From: DATFDN01 sp035685165
GTDB lineage: Bacteria; Pseudomonadota; Alphaproteobacteria; Acetobacterales; Acetobacteraceae
Direction: 5' to 3'
Assembly: GCA_035685165.1 (NCBI GenBank)
Contig: DASRBI010000017.1
Location: 248,001-312,000 of the forward strand
Length of the DNA: 64,000 bases
Under the pieces are notes generated by a model, which ran no database searches, had not been told where the DNA came from, and was given only the letters and a program-made list of their open reading frames with translations. The translations under genes were made by a program, and so were the position numbers. Below are positions 54,038-63,082 of the stretch, piece by piece. Every line of letters begins with the position of its first letter. Position 1 is the first letter of the stretch.

Positions 54038-55049
54038 CAAAGACGGTCCAAGGCCCCTGCGGCGCCAGCGCCAGCAGCGGTACGTAAGGCTTGGCGGGCG
54101 AGGGCGCGGCGATGAACACGAGGCAGCAGAGGCCGCCCCAGACCGCGAACCCCCAGTGGATCAGCGTTACCGCCATGGCTGGCATGCCTGCCCGGTGCGC
54201 GAGCTGATAGAGGTGCCCACGATGCGCCTGGGTGACGCGCTCGCCGTTCAAGAGACGCCGGGCGAGCGTAAAGGCGACATCGAACAGCACCCCCGAAAGC
54301 AGCATCGGCATCAGCAGCAACGAGAGCCGTACCCCATCGAAACGGCTCGCGATCACGCCGAGCATCGCCAGCACGAAGCCGCAGAACTGGCTGCCGACGT
54401 CGCCCATGAAGATGCGGGCACGGGGGCAGTTGAACGGCAGGAAGCCGAACAGCCCCGCCGCCAGCAGGAGCGCGGCGAAATAGGCGAACCAGGCGCCGTG
54501 CTCGGCGGCGATCCCGGCCAGGAAGCAGGCCGCGATCAAGGAAACGCCCCCCGCCAGCCCGTTCAGCCCGTCGATGAAATTCACCGCGTTGGTGGTGAAC
54601 AATATCCACGCCAGTGTCGCCGGCGCGCCGATCCAGCCGATCGCTAGCATCCCCGCATAGGGAATCGCGTAGCTCCGCACATAGACGCCGGTGCCGACGG
54701 CGGCGAGCGCGGCCAGAAGCTGGGCGGCGAGCTTCACCGCGAACGGGAAATCCCGCACATCGTCGAGGAACGCCACCACCGACATCGCCACCGAGGCGGC
54801 GATCACGCCGAGGAAGTAGGGCTGCGCCAGCCGCGCGAAATCCGCCCAGCCGTAGAGCACGAGCAGGCCCACGACGAACGCCGCCACGACGCCCAGCCCG
54901 CCGCCCTTCGGCGTCGGCCGCTCGTGAGCGCTGCGCCCGTTCGGCCGGTCCATGATGCGGACCCCGATCATCGCCCGCACGATCGCGGCCGAGAGGCAGG
55001 CGAGGCCCGCCGCGAACAGCAGGTGCCGTGCGATGGCAAGGCTGGTCAT
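53997..55049 (-). CDS. MraY/WecA-family polyprenyl-phosphate sugar-1-phosphate transferase
   Basis: A 350-residue polytopic enzyme. The family motifs are RPNGRSAHERPTPKGGGLG (split: SAHERPTPKGGG), AFLDDVRDF, NAVNFIDGLNGLAGG, FMGDVGSQFCGF and the HRGHLYQ cytosolic loop near the end. It transfers GlcNAc-1-P or a related sugar-1-P to undecaprenyl phosphate and starts a surface polymer such as O-antigen or exopolysaccharide. It is likely WecA-type rather than peptidoglycan MraY, since no mur genes are near. It is convergent with the MFS gene. Confidence 0.88.
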   Translation of the reverse strand: MTSLAIARHLLFAAGLACLSAAIVRAMIGVRIMDRPNGRSAHERPTPKGGGLGVVAAFVVGLLVLYGWADFARLAQPYFLGVIAASVAMSVVAFLDDVRDFPFAVKLAAQLLAALAAVGTGVYVRSYAIPYAGMLAIGWIGAPATLAWILFTTNAVNFIDGLNGLAGGVSLIAACFLAGIAAEHGAWFAYFAALLLAAGLFGFLPFNCPRARIFMGDVGSQFCGFVLAMLGVIASRFDGVRLSLLLMPMLLSGVLFDVAFTLARRLLNGERVTQAHRGHLYQLAHRAGMPAMAVTLIHWGFAVWGGLCCLVFIAAPSPAKPYVPLLALAPQGPWTVFVIGRARAAGLTRW

Positions 55050-55154
55050 GCGCCGCCGATTGCCCTGCCCCGCCGCCGCTGTCGAGCCGGGAGCGCTTGC
55101 GCGCCCACGAACCCCTCGTCACGATCGGGGCAAATACGGGGAGAATGTCCGCCC

Positions 55155-57266
55155 ATGGCTCAACGCTTCGCCGCTCTCACGCCATTGCTCGCGCCGCGCT
55201 CCATCGCCGTGCTCGGCGCCTCGGGCGATCCCACGCGCATCGGCGGGCGGCCGATCAAGTACCTCAAGCTTTCGGGGTTCAAGGGCGAGGTCTGGCCGGT
55301 CAACCCGAACCGGGCCGAAGTGCAGGGGCTGAAGGCGTACCCCTCCGTCGCCGACCTGCCGGGCACGCCGGATGTCGCCATCATCGCCGTCCCCGCCGCG
55401 ATCGCCGAGCAGGCGGTGGAGGATCTCGGCGCCCGCGGCACCAAGGCCGCGATCATGTTCACCGCCGGCTTCGCGGAGGTGGACGAGGCCGGGGAGCAGG
55501 CCCAGGCCCGGCTCGTCGCGCATGCGCGGCGCCATGGGATGCGGCTTCTGGGGCCGAACTGCCTCGGCGTGTTCGACGGCCGCACCGGCTATTACGCGAC
55601 CTTCTCCTCCTCTTTCGACAGCGGCTGGCCGATCCCGGGCCGCATCGGCATCGCCTCGCAATCGGGCGCCTACGGCACCCACCTCTACACGCTCGCCCGC
55701 AATCGCGGGATCGGCGCCTCGCTCTGCATCATGACCGGCAACGAGGCCGACGTAACGGTGGGCGAGTGCATCGGCTGGCTCGCTGAGAACCCCGAAGTGG
55801 ACGTGATCGCCGCCTATATCGAGGGCATCCGCGAGGCGGAAAGCCTGCTCAGCGCTTTCGCCGAGGCGCGGGCGGCGCGAAAGCCGATCGTGATGATGAA
55901 GGTCGGGCGCAGCGCGCTCGGCAGCGCCGCCGCCAAGTCCCACACCGCCTCCATCGCCGGCGACGATGCGGTGACGGAGGCCGTGATGGCCGAGTTCGGC
56001 GTGATCCGCGCCCGCACCACCGAGGAGATGCTCGACATCGCCCAGACCGCGACCCGGCGGATTTACCCGGCCGGCAACACGCTCGGCATGATCACGCTCT
56101 CGGGCGGGGCGGGCGTGCTGGTGAGCGACGCCGCCGAGCAGGCCGGGTTGCCGATGCCGGAGATGCCGGCGGAGGCGCAGAAGCGGCTGAAGGAGCTCGT
56201 CTCATTCTGCTCCCCCCGCAACCCGGTGGACGCCACCGCCCAGGTCGGCAACGACCTCAACCTGCTGACCCCGTTCATGGAGGCGCTGGTTCAGGACGGC
56301 GGCTACAAGTCGATCCTAGGCTTCTTCACGATGGTCGCCTCGGGACCGCGCTGGCCGGCGATGAAGAAGGTTCTGAACGAGGTCCGCGCCCGCCACTCCG
56401 ACCGGCTCTATGTGCTCTCGGTCATCGCGCCCGCCGAAGAAATCCGGGCCCTCGAGGCGGACGGCTGGATTTGCCACGAGGATCCGACGCGGGCGGTGAA
56501 CGCCATCGCCGCCATGGGCCGCTATGGCGACTCCTTCGCCGCCCCGCCGCCCTCGGCGCCGCCCGCCGTGCCGCCCGTGCGCCTGCCCGCCGCCACCCCG
56601 ACCGAGGCGGAGGCGAAGCGCCTGCTGGCGGAGGCCGGGATCGCCGCAGCCCCGGAAGCCGCCTGCGCGAGCGCCGAGGAAGCCGTGGCCGCCGCCGCGC
56701 GCTTCGGCTATCCGGTCGTTTTGAAAATCCTCTCCCCGGACATCCTGCACAAGAGCGAGATCGGCGGCGTGCTGCTGGACGTGGGGGATGCCGCTTCGGT
56801 GCGCGACGGCTTCGCCCTGCTGCTCCGCCGCGCCAAGGAGGCCGCGCCCGCCGCGCGGATCGAGGGGGTGCTGGTGGCGAAGCAGCTGCAGGGCGGGGTT
56901 GAGTGCATCCTCGGCATCCACCGCGACCCGGTGTTCGGCCCGATCGCAATGTTCGGCCTGGGCGGGATTTTCGTCGAGGTGCTGAAGGACGTGGTGTTCC
57001 GCCGCTGCCCGTTCGGCGTGGCGGAGGCCGAGGCGATGATCCGCTCGATCAAGGGGGCGCCGCTGTTGCTCGGTGCCCGCGGCCGCAAGAAGGCCGACGT
57101 GAAGGCGCTCGCCGGGATGCTGGCCCGCCTCTCCGCCTTTGCCGTGGCAGCCGGCGAGCGCCTGCAATCGATCGACCTCAACCCGGTCTTCGCCATGCCC
57201 GAGGGCCAAGGCGCCTTCGCCGCCGACGCGGTGATCGAGATCGCGCAGCAGGGCGGCACGACGTGA
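55155..57266 (+). CDS. ADP-forming acetate/acyl-CoA ligase-like protein
   Basis: A 703-residue fusion of the two ACD subunits. The N-terminal CoA-binding part starts LAPRSIAVLGASGDPTRIGGRP, followed by the succinyl-CoA ligase-like domain with LLGPNCLGVFD and the His-containing SHTASIAGDD. The C-terminal ATP-grasp domain (from about 480) has VLKILSPDILHKSEIGGV. Such enzymes join or split acyl-CoA with ATP/ADP; the acid is unknown. The ATG at 55155 (MAQRFAAL) starts the homology; the longer frame overlaps the divergent WecA-like gene. Confidence 0.9.
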   Translation: MAQRFAALTPLLAPRSIAVLGASGDPTRIGGRPIKYLKLSGFKGEVWPVNPNRAEVQGLKAYPSVADLPGTPDVAIIAVPAAIAEQAVEDLGARGTKAAIMFTAGFAEVDEAGEQAQARLVAHARRHGMRLLGPNCLGVFDGRTGYYATFSSSFDSGWPIPGRIGIASQSGAYGTHLYTLARNRGIGASLCIMTGNEADVTVGECIGWLAENPEVDVIAAYIEGIREAESLLSAFAEARAARKPIVMMKVGRSALGSAAAKSHTASIAGDDAVTEAVMAEFGVIRARTTEEMLDIAQTATRRIYPAGNTLGMITLSGGAGVLVSDAAEQAGLPMPEMPAEAQKRLKELVSFCSPRNPVDATAQVGNDLNLLTPFMEALVQDGGYKSILGFFTMVASGPRWPAMKKVLNEVRARHSDRLYVLSVIAPAEEIRALEADGWICHEDPTRAVNAIAAMGRYGDSFAAPPPSAPPAVPPVRLPAATPTEAEAKRLLAEAGIAAAPEAACASAEEAVAAAARFGYPVVLKILSPDILHKSEIGGVLLDVGDAASVRDGFALLLRRAKEAAPAARIEGVLVAKQLQGGVECILGIHRDPVFGPIAMFGLGGIFVEVLKDVVFRRCPFGVAEAEAMIRSIKGAPLLLGARGRKKADVKALAGMLARLSAFAVAAGERLQSIDLNPVFAMPEGQGAFAADAVIEIAQQGGTT

Positions 57267-57324
57267 TCACGTGAGGCGCAACCTGAAGCCGCCGCCGCGG
57301 ATGAAGGCTGCGAGGGGTGCCGCT

Positions 57325-57390
57325 GTGCAACGGATGACCGAGCGGCTTGAAGTTGCTGGCATCGCTTGAAACGATCTGCCTTTCATCAGC
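57325..57390 (-). pseudogene. Possible C-terminal relic of a PIN-domain toxin
   Basis: One minus-strand frame reads RQIVSSDASNFKPLGHPL, similar to the end of VapC/FitB PIN domains (a 'TRDxxxFxxxGVPV' pattern). Only about 22 codons remain, with no upstream acidic active-site residues. It is next to the FitA-like fragment but on the opposite strand. Weak support. Confidence 0.3.
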
Positions 57391-57420
57391 GCCGGTGGCG
57401 CTACGCCGCGGCGTGCCATC

Positions 57421-57645
57421 ATGCCTGCCGTCACCATTCGCAACCTCTCCGCCGCGACGCATTGCGCTTTGAAGGTTCGGGCCGCGCAGCACGACCGCGG
57501 CACGGCAGCCGAGATGCGCGCCGCATTGGACGCCGCCGTACGGCCGGAGGGATCTGCTCGGGCTTTGGCGGGAATGACCAGGAAGAGACGCCTGCCTCTC
57601 TGCCATTTCCAGCGCGCGGAAACCCGCTCTAGAGCGGCGGGCTGA
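57421..57645 (+). pseudogene. FitA-like ribbon-helix-helix antitoxin remnant
   Basis: The frame encodes 74 residues. The first 44 (MPAVTIRNLS, THCALKVRAAQHDRGTAAEMR, AALDAAVRPEG) match the FitA/VapB-type antitoxin DNA-binding domain, but the normal C-terminal toxin-binding segment is replaced by unrelated sequence that includes a repeat-like 'gcgggaatgac' piece. No toxin gene follows. It may still bind DNA if expressed, but as a toxin-antitoxin module it is broken. Confidence 0.55.
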
Positions 57646-59191
57646 GCAGCCCGGGCCGCGGCGTTGCAGCGTGCTCCTTCAGCACCGAGTCGCTCCCGGG
57701 ATCGATCTCGCGCAGCAGCACGTCGTACCCCCATAGGTCGGCCAGATGCTGCAGCGTCAGCTTGGCGTCCTGTTCGTCGAGCAGCACACGGTCGAGCGCG
57801 CGATGGTGCAGAATGAGCTTGCGGTCGCCGTGCAGATCCACATCGACCACCTGAATGTCCGGCAGCAGCCAAGCCGGATCGTATTGCTTGGCGAGCGCCC
57901 GCTGGATGCGCTTATAGCCGCGCTCGTCGTGGATGGCGTCCACGCGCATATGCGGCTCGTTCGCGTCGTCGACGACGTGGAACAGCCCGAACTGGCGGAT
58001 CAGGCGCGGACTGAGGTACTGCAGGACGAAGCTCTCGTCGCGATAGTTCGCCCAGCAGTCGCGTAGCACCTCCATTGGATCGCCGCAGCCGGCGATTTCG
58101 GGGAACCAGAACTCGTCCTCCGCGGTCGGGTCGAGGCAGATGCGCTCGATGTCGCTCATCATCGCGAAGCCGAGCGCATACGGATTTATCCCCGAGTAGC
58201 GCGGGTCGTCGAACTCCGGCTGGAACACGACGTTGGTGTGCGACTTCAGGAACTCGACCATCGCCCCGTCGGTCAGCAGGCCCTTTTGGTGCAGCCGGTT
58301 CATGATCTTGTAGTGCACGAAGGTTGCGCAACCCTCGTTCATCACCTTGGTTTGGCCCTGCGGGTAAAAATATTGCGCGATCTGCCGCACGATCCGTAGG
58401 ATCTCGCGCTGCCAGGGCGCCAGCAGCGGCGCGCTTTTCTCAAGAAAATAGAGGATGTTCTCCTGCGGAAGCTGCAGCAGCGCGCGGCGGCGTTCCTCGC
58501 TCGATTTGTCCGTCTTGGCCCCCGGCTTGCCCGGCACGGTACGCCACAGGTCGTTGAAGATCTGCTCCTCGTATTCCCGCCGCTCGCGCGCGCGCTTTTC
58601 CTCGGAACGCAGATCTGCGTGCCGGCGCCGCGGATAGCGATGCACGCCATGCGTCATCAGCGCATGCGCCGAGTCGAGCAGCCGCTCGACCTGCGCTTCC
58701 CCGTACTTCTCCTCGCAACGAGAGATGAAGCCCTTGGCGAACTCGAGATAGTCGAGGATCCCGTCCGCGTCGGTCCATTGCCTGAAGACGTAGTTGTTCT
58801 TGAAGAAGTGGTTGTGGCCGAACGCGGCGTGCGCGATGACCAAGGTCTGCATCGTCGCCGTGTTCTCTTCCATGATGTAGGAGATGCACGGATTGGAGTT
58901 GATGACGATCTCATAAGCGAGGCCCTGCATCCCGGCGCGATACAGGCCCTCGTGACGGGCGAACTGCTTGCCGAACGACCAATGCTTGTAAAACAGCGGC
59001 ATCCCGACCGAGGAATACGCGTCCAGCATCTGCTCGGTGCTGATCACTTCGATCTGGTTCGGATACACGTCGAGCCCGAGCTCGCCCAGCGCTACCCTCT
59101 CCACGGCGGTGTGGATTTTTTGGATCGTGGAGAACTCCCAATCGGCGCCCTCGAACAGCGGGCGAACGGCGGTGGGATTGATGAAATTCAT
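57629..59191 (-). CDS. spoVR: SpoVR family protein
   Basis: A 520-residue SpoVR. Stretches such as QIEVISTEQMLDAYSSVGMP, YKHWSFGKQFARHE, AHAAFGHNHFFKNN and NEGCATFVHYKIM are strongly conserved in the family. The name comes from Bacillus cortex formation, but in proteobacteria it belongs to the prkA-yeaH-spoVR operon with a stress or stationary-phase role that is not worked out. Its ATG overlaps the yeaH stop (ATGA). Confidence 0.96.
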   Translation of the reverse strand: MNFINPTAVRPLFEGADWEFSTIQKIHTAVERVALGELGLDVYPNQIEVISTEQMLDAYSSVGMPLFYKHWSFGKQFARHEGLYRAGMQGLAYEIVINSNPCISYIMEENTATMQTLVIAHAAFGHNHFFKNNYVFRQWTDADGILDYLEFAKGFISRCEEKYGEAQVERLLDSAHALMTHGVHRYPRRRHADLRSEEKRARERREYEEQIFNDLWRTVPGKPGAKTDKSSEERRRALLQLPQENILYFLEKSAPLLAPWQREILRIVRQIAQYFYPQGQTKVMNEGCATFVHYKIMNRLHQKGLLTDGAMVEFLKSHTNVVFQPEFDDPRYSGINPYALGFAMMSDIERICLDPTAEDEFWFPEIAGCGDPMEVLRDCWANYRDESFVLQYLSPRLIRQFGLFHVVDDANEPHMRVDAIHDERGYKRIQRALAKQYDPAWLLPDIQVVDVDLHGDRKLILHHRALDRVLLDEQDAKLTLQHLADLWGYDVLLREIDPGSDSVLKEHAATPRPGLLSPPL

Positions 59192-60489
59192 GCGCTGTCG
59201 GCTCCTGCTGGCGCCTGCTTGCGCGCGAAAAGCTCGCGGAACACAGGGAAGATATCGCGCCGGTGATTGACCTTCCGCATCGCCATCGGTGCCCCTGAAC
59301 GGCAAATCTCGCTGTAGGTCTGCCAGAGATCACTGTCGCGGCGGATGAAACCCGGCGGGAAATGCTCGGAATCCCGTCCGACTTCCAGGTAGGCGTAATA
59401 CTGGCAGATCGGCAGGATCGCCTTGGTCAACAGATCGGCAGTGCGTTCGTTGTCCGACGCGGTGTTGTCGCCATCCGATGCCTGGGCCGCGTAGATGTTC
59501 CACGAATCGGGGCTGTAACGCTCGGAGACGACGCGCCGCATCTCCTCGAGCGCGGTGGAGACCACGGTGCCGCCGGTTTCGGGCGAGTGGAAGAACGTGT
59601 CCTCGTCCACCTCCTGCGCCTGGTGGGTGTGGCGGATGAACACGACCTCTACGTGCTTGTACTTCCGGCGCAGGAAGATATAGAGCAGCACGTAGAATCG
59701 CTTGGCGAGGTCCTTCATGTGTTCGGTCATCGAGCCGGACACGTCCATCAGGCAGAACATCACCGCCTGCGCCACCGGCTTGGGATGCGCCTCGAACCGC
59801 TTGTACCGCACGTCGAGCGGGTCAATGTATGGGATCAATTGCACGCGGCGCAGCTTGCGGTCGAGCTCTTCCTCCAGCTCGACCCGCTTCGGGTCGTCCT
59901 CGGCAAGGGCCGCGATGTCGGCCCGCAGCCGCACGAGCTCCTCGGTTTTCGGCCGGCGCAGCGCGATGCGGCGCGCCATGCCGTTCCGCACCGTCCGCAT
60001 CAGCGCGAGGTTGGCCGGCGAACCCGTGACCGAGTAGCCGGCGCGGCTCCAGGTCATCGCCTCGGTATCCACCACACGGCGCTTGGCGAGATCGGGGAGC
60101 TCCAGATCCTCCAGGAACAGGTCGACGAACTCGTCGCGCGAAAGGGCGAAGCGGAAATCGTCCTGCCCCTCGCCGTCCGGGCTGCCTTCGGACCCCGAGC
60201 CACCGCCGCCGGAGGGCGGGCGCGGCAGTGTGTCGCCCTCGACATATTCCTTGTTGCCGGGGAGCAGGTAGTCGCGCACACCGCCGCCGCGTCCGCGGCG
60301 GAACGAGGGCTCGTGCACGCCCTGGGCCGGAAGGGAGATCTCGCCCGCCTCGTCGGCGTCCTTGATGCTGCGGTCCGCGGTGCTTTCGTGCACGGCCTTG
60401 CGGATCAGCGATTTCGCGCGGCGGATGAACCGCTGCCGGTTGGCCAGGCTCTTGCCGCCCGGATTGAGGCGGCGGTCGATTATATGCAT
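59188..60489 (-). CDS. yeaH: YeaH/DUF444 family protein with von Willebrand A-like domain
   Basis: A 433-residue protein. It starts IIDRRLNPGGKSLANRQRFIRRAK, a family hallmark, then a Gly/Ser-rich linker, and a vWA-like C-terminal part with the MIDAS-type CLMDVSGSMTEHMKDLAKRF (split: MDVSGSM, MKDLAKRF). It is the middle gene of the prkA operon and probably acts with the PrkA kinase. It is 30 bases after prkA and overlaps spoVR. Confidence 0.95.
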   Translation of the reverse strand: MHIIDRRLNPGGKSLANRQRFIRRAKSLIRKAVHESTADRSIKDADEAGEISLPAQGVHEPSFRRGRGGGVRDYLLPGNKEYVEGDTLPRPPSGGGGSGSEGSPDGEGQDDFRFALSRDEFVDLFLEDLELPDLAKRRVVDTEAMTWSRAGYSVTGSPANLALMRTVRNGMARRIALRRPKTEELVRLRADIAALAEDDPKRVELEEELDRKLRRVQLIPYIDPLDVRYKRFEAHPKPVAQAVMFCLMDVSGSMTEHMKDLAKRFYVLLYIFLRRKYKHVEVVFIRHTHQAQEVDEDTFFHSPETGGTVVSTALEEMRRVVSERYSPDSWNIYAAQASDGDNTASDNERTADLLTKAILPICQYYAYLEVGRDSEHFPPGFIRRDSDLWQTYSEICRSGAPMAMRKVNHRRDIFPVFRELFARKQAPAGADSA

Positions 60490-60519
60490 GAGCCCCTCCC
60501 GCCTGTGAGCCGGCCGGGA

Positions 60520-62466
60520 TTACCCGGCCTGCTTCACGCGCATATACCACTCCACCAGACGACGGACCTGGCGCTCGGTGTAGCCGCGGTCCACCATGCG
60601 CTCGACAAACTCCGCGTGCTTCTTCTCCGTTTCGCTGTCCTTCTTCGATCCGAAGCTGATGACCGGCAGCAGTTCCTCGACCTGCGAGAACATCCGCCGC
60701 TCGATGACCTCGCGGATTTTCTCATAGCTGGTCCAGGACGGGTTCCGCCCGCCGTTGGCGGCGCGGGCGCGCAAGGAGAACTTCACGACCTCGTTGCGGA
60801 AATCCTTGGGGTTGGCGATGCCGGCCGGCTTCTCGATCTTCGTGAGCTCCTGGTTCAGCAGCTCGCGATTGAGGAGCTGGCCGGTATCGGGATCCTTGTA
60901 GTCCTGGTCCTCGATCCAGGCGTCCGCATACGCGACATAGCGGTCGAACAGGTTCTGGCCGTAGTCGTGATAGGATTCCAGGTAGGCCTTCTGGATCTCG
61001 TTGCCAATGAACTCGGCATAACGCGGTGCCAGCTCGCCCTTGATGAACTCGAGATACCGCTTCTCGGTGTCGGCCGGCAGTTGTTCGCGCCGGATCGACT
61101 GCTCCAGCACGTACATCAGGTGCACCGGATCGGCGGCCACCTCGGTCGTGTCGTGGTTGAAGGTGGCGGCGAGAACTTTGAAGGCGAACCGTGTCGAGGC
61201 GCCGTCCATGCCTTCGTCCACCCCGGCGGCGTCGCGGTATTCCTGCAGGCTGCGCGCGCGCGGATCGGTCTCCTTCAGGCTTTCGCCATCATAGACCCGC
61301 ATCTTGGCGAACACTGTGGAGTTCTCGTGGCGCCGCAGACGGCTCAGCACCGAGAAGCGCGCCAGCATCTCGAGCGTCGCCGGCGCGCAGGGCGCCTCGG
61401 CAAGCTCGCTGCCCTTAAGCAGCTTCTCGTAGATCTTGATCTCTTCCGTCACGCGCAGGCAGTACGGCACCTTGATGACGTAGATGCGGTCGATGAAGGC
61501 TTCGTTGTTGCGGTTGTTCTTGAAGGTCTGCCACTCGGCCTCGTTCGAGTGCGCCAGAATGATCCCGGAGAACGGGATCGCGCCGATATTCTCGGTGCCG
61601 ATGTAGTTGCCTTCCTGCGTCGCGGTGAGCAGCGGGTGCAGCATCTTGATCGGCGCCTTGAACATCTCGACGAACTCGAGGATGCCCTGGTTGGCGCGGT
61701 TGAGGCCACCCGAGTAGCTATACGCGTCCGGGTCGTTCTGCGCGTGCAGCTCCAGCTTGCGGATGTCCACCTTGCCGACCAGCGAGGAGATGTCCTGGTT
61801 GTTCTCGTCGCCCGGCTCGGTCTTGGCGATCGCGATCTGGCGCAAGCGCGAGGGCATCACGCGTTGCACCCGGAAGCGCGAGATGTCGCCATTGAACTCA
61901 TCCAGCCGCTTGATGCACCACGGGCTCATCAGCCCGGTCAGCCGGCGGCGCGGAATGCCGTAACGGTCCTCCAGCAACCCACCCATGCGGTCGGGGTTGA
62001 ACAGCCCGAGCGGGCTTTCGAACACCGGGCTGAGCTGGTCGCCGGCCTTCAGAACATAAATCGGATGCACCTCCATCAGCGCCTTGATGCGCTCAGCCAG
62101 CGACGATTTGCCGCCGCCCACCGGGCCAAGCAGGTACATGATCTGCTTGCGTTCCTCGAGCCCCTGCGCCGCATGGCGGAGGAAGCCGACGATCCGCTCG
62201 ATCGTCTCCTCCATGCCGTAGAATTCGCTGAAGGCCGGATAAACGCGAATCGTACGGTTCATGAAAATCCGCCCGAGCCGCGCGTCCTTCGAGGTATCGA
62301 CCATTTCCGGCTCGCCGATCGCCGCCAGCAGCCGCTCGGTGGCGCTGGCATACATCATCGGGTCGCTACGGCAGGCCTCCAGGAACTCGGGGAGCGTCAG
62401 CTCCGCGTCGCGGGTCGAGTCGTAGGCCCGCACGTATTCTGAAAAGAGGTCATCGACCGTATGCAT
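60520..62466 (-). CDS. prkA: PrkA family serine protein kinase
   Basis: A 648-residue AAA+-like kinase. The Walker A motif GPVGGGKS is at residues 114-121, and the PrkA C-terminal kinase-like part contains PVISFGSKKDSETEKKH. It phosphorylates proteins in stress or starvation in species studied. I prefer the ATG at 62466 (MHTVDDLF) because GGAG stands 6 bases before it; the ATG at 62478 has no such site. It leads the operon with yeaH and spoVR. Confidence 0.96.
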   Translation of the reverse strand: MHTVDDLFSEYVRAYDSTRDAELTLPEFLEACRSDPMMYASATERLLAAIGEPEMVDTSKDARLGRIFMNRTIRVYPAFSEFYGMEETIERIVGFLRHAAQGLEERKQIMYLLGPVGGGKSSLAERIKALMEVHPIYVLKAGDQLSPVFESPLGLFNPDRMGGLLEDRYGIPRRRLTGLMSPWCIKRLDEFNGDISRFRVQRVMPSRLRQIAIAKTEPGDENNQDISSLVGKVDIRKLELHAQNDPDAYSYSGGLNRANQGILEFVEMFKAPIKMLHPLLTATQEGNYIGTENIGAIPFSGIILAHSNEAEWQTFKNNRNNEAFIDRIYVIKVPYCLRVTEEIKIYEKLLKGSELAEAPCAPATLEMLARFSVLSRLRRHENSTVFAKMRVYDGESLKETDPRARSLQEYRDAAGVDEGMDGASTRFAFKVLAATFNHDTTEVAADPVHLMYVLEQSIRREQLPADTEKRYLEFIKGELAPRYAEFIGNEIQKAYLESYHDYGQNLFDRYVAYADAWIEDQDYKDPDTGQLLNRELLNQELTKIEKPAGIANPKDFRNEVVKFSLRARAANGGRNPSWTSYEKIREVIERRMFSQVEELLPVISFGSKKDSETEKKHAEFVERMVDRGYTERQVRRLVEWYMRVKQAG

Positions 62467-63082
62467 CGGTCGCTCCATGCCTGTGGGCGTCAGAAGGTGC
62501 CGAAACGGCAGATGGGCCCGAGCGTAGCGAACTCACTCGGTGTCGCGCGAAGCTTTTTTTTGCCATCGCTGGCCGATAAGCGAATGTAGCTTCCAGATTT
62601 CGCGGACCACGCATCAGGGCCCTCTGCTCGGTAAGAGTTGGACCGTTTCCGGTCCTTGCAAGAGCAATGCCCCGCCAGTGCCGAAACTGTGGCAAATTGC
62701 AGCCGAAGGGCGGCGGTGGCGGCGGCGCCTGGAAATGTGTCCTCGCAACCGCGTCAGCATCCGGCCGGTGCGAGCGGCGGGAAAGCGGGGCGGACGGCCG
62801 GATCCGGCTCATGCGGCGCCTCCATCCAGGCGGCCCACAGAAGGCACGATGCCTTGGGCTGGGCTGCCCGACCCGAACAGCATACGAACAAGAGCTTAAG
62901 AATGAGTTAAGTTGCCGGCGGAAAGCCACCGCTCCATGCAGCCGCGGCAATCCAGCACGACGATTGTGGGATTTCGGTAACGGCGGCGCGCGCCTATCTA
63001 GCGGCCTCGCGGCTCTAGCGGCCTCGCGGCGCACCGCCCCTTGCAGACGGGGCGCGTTGCCGCGCGAACGGGGGTAGGCAGC
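62467..63082. other. Long divergent intergenic region between prkA and sucA
   Basis: About 616 bases with no supported gene. It must hold the promoters of prkA (leftward) and sucA (rightward). Visible items are an eight-T run near 62554-62561 and a perfect 17-base tandem duplication at 62997-63030. A plus-strand frame from 62667 starts M-P-R-Q-C-R-N-C-G-K but then becomes Arg/Ala-rich nonsense. I found no clear sigma-70, sigma-54 or heat-shock site. Confidence 0.4.
62997..63030. repeat. Perfect 17-base tandem duplication
   Basis: TCTAGCGGCCTCGCGGC occurs twice in a row (62997-63013 and 63014-63030), 53 bases before the sucA start codon, so it lies in the promoter or 5' untranslated region of sucA. 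Confidence 0.95.

Noticed and set aside
59362..62442. 1026-residue plus-strand open frame
   Set aside because: It is the antisense of yeaH and prkA; length comes from the lack of stop codons in GC-rich antisense frames. Residue pattern is His/Leu/Arg-rich with no domain.
62551..62561. Eight-T run as a terminator
   Set aside because: No GC hairpin precedes it on either strand in a position that would end a gene; both flanking genes point away from it.
62667..63077. 136-residue frame starting with a CxxC pair (M-P-R-Q-C-R-N-C-G-K)
   Set aside because: After the first 25 residues it turns into Arg/Ala/Gly-rich sequence typical of a GC-rich shadow frame, has no Shine-Dalgarno site and runs through the tandem duplication.
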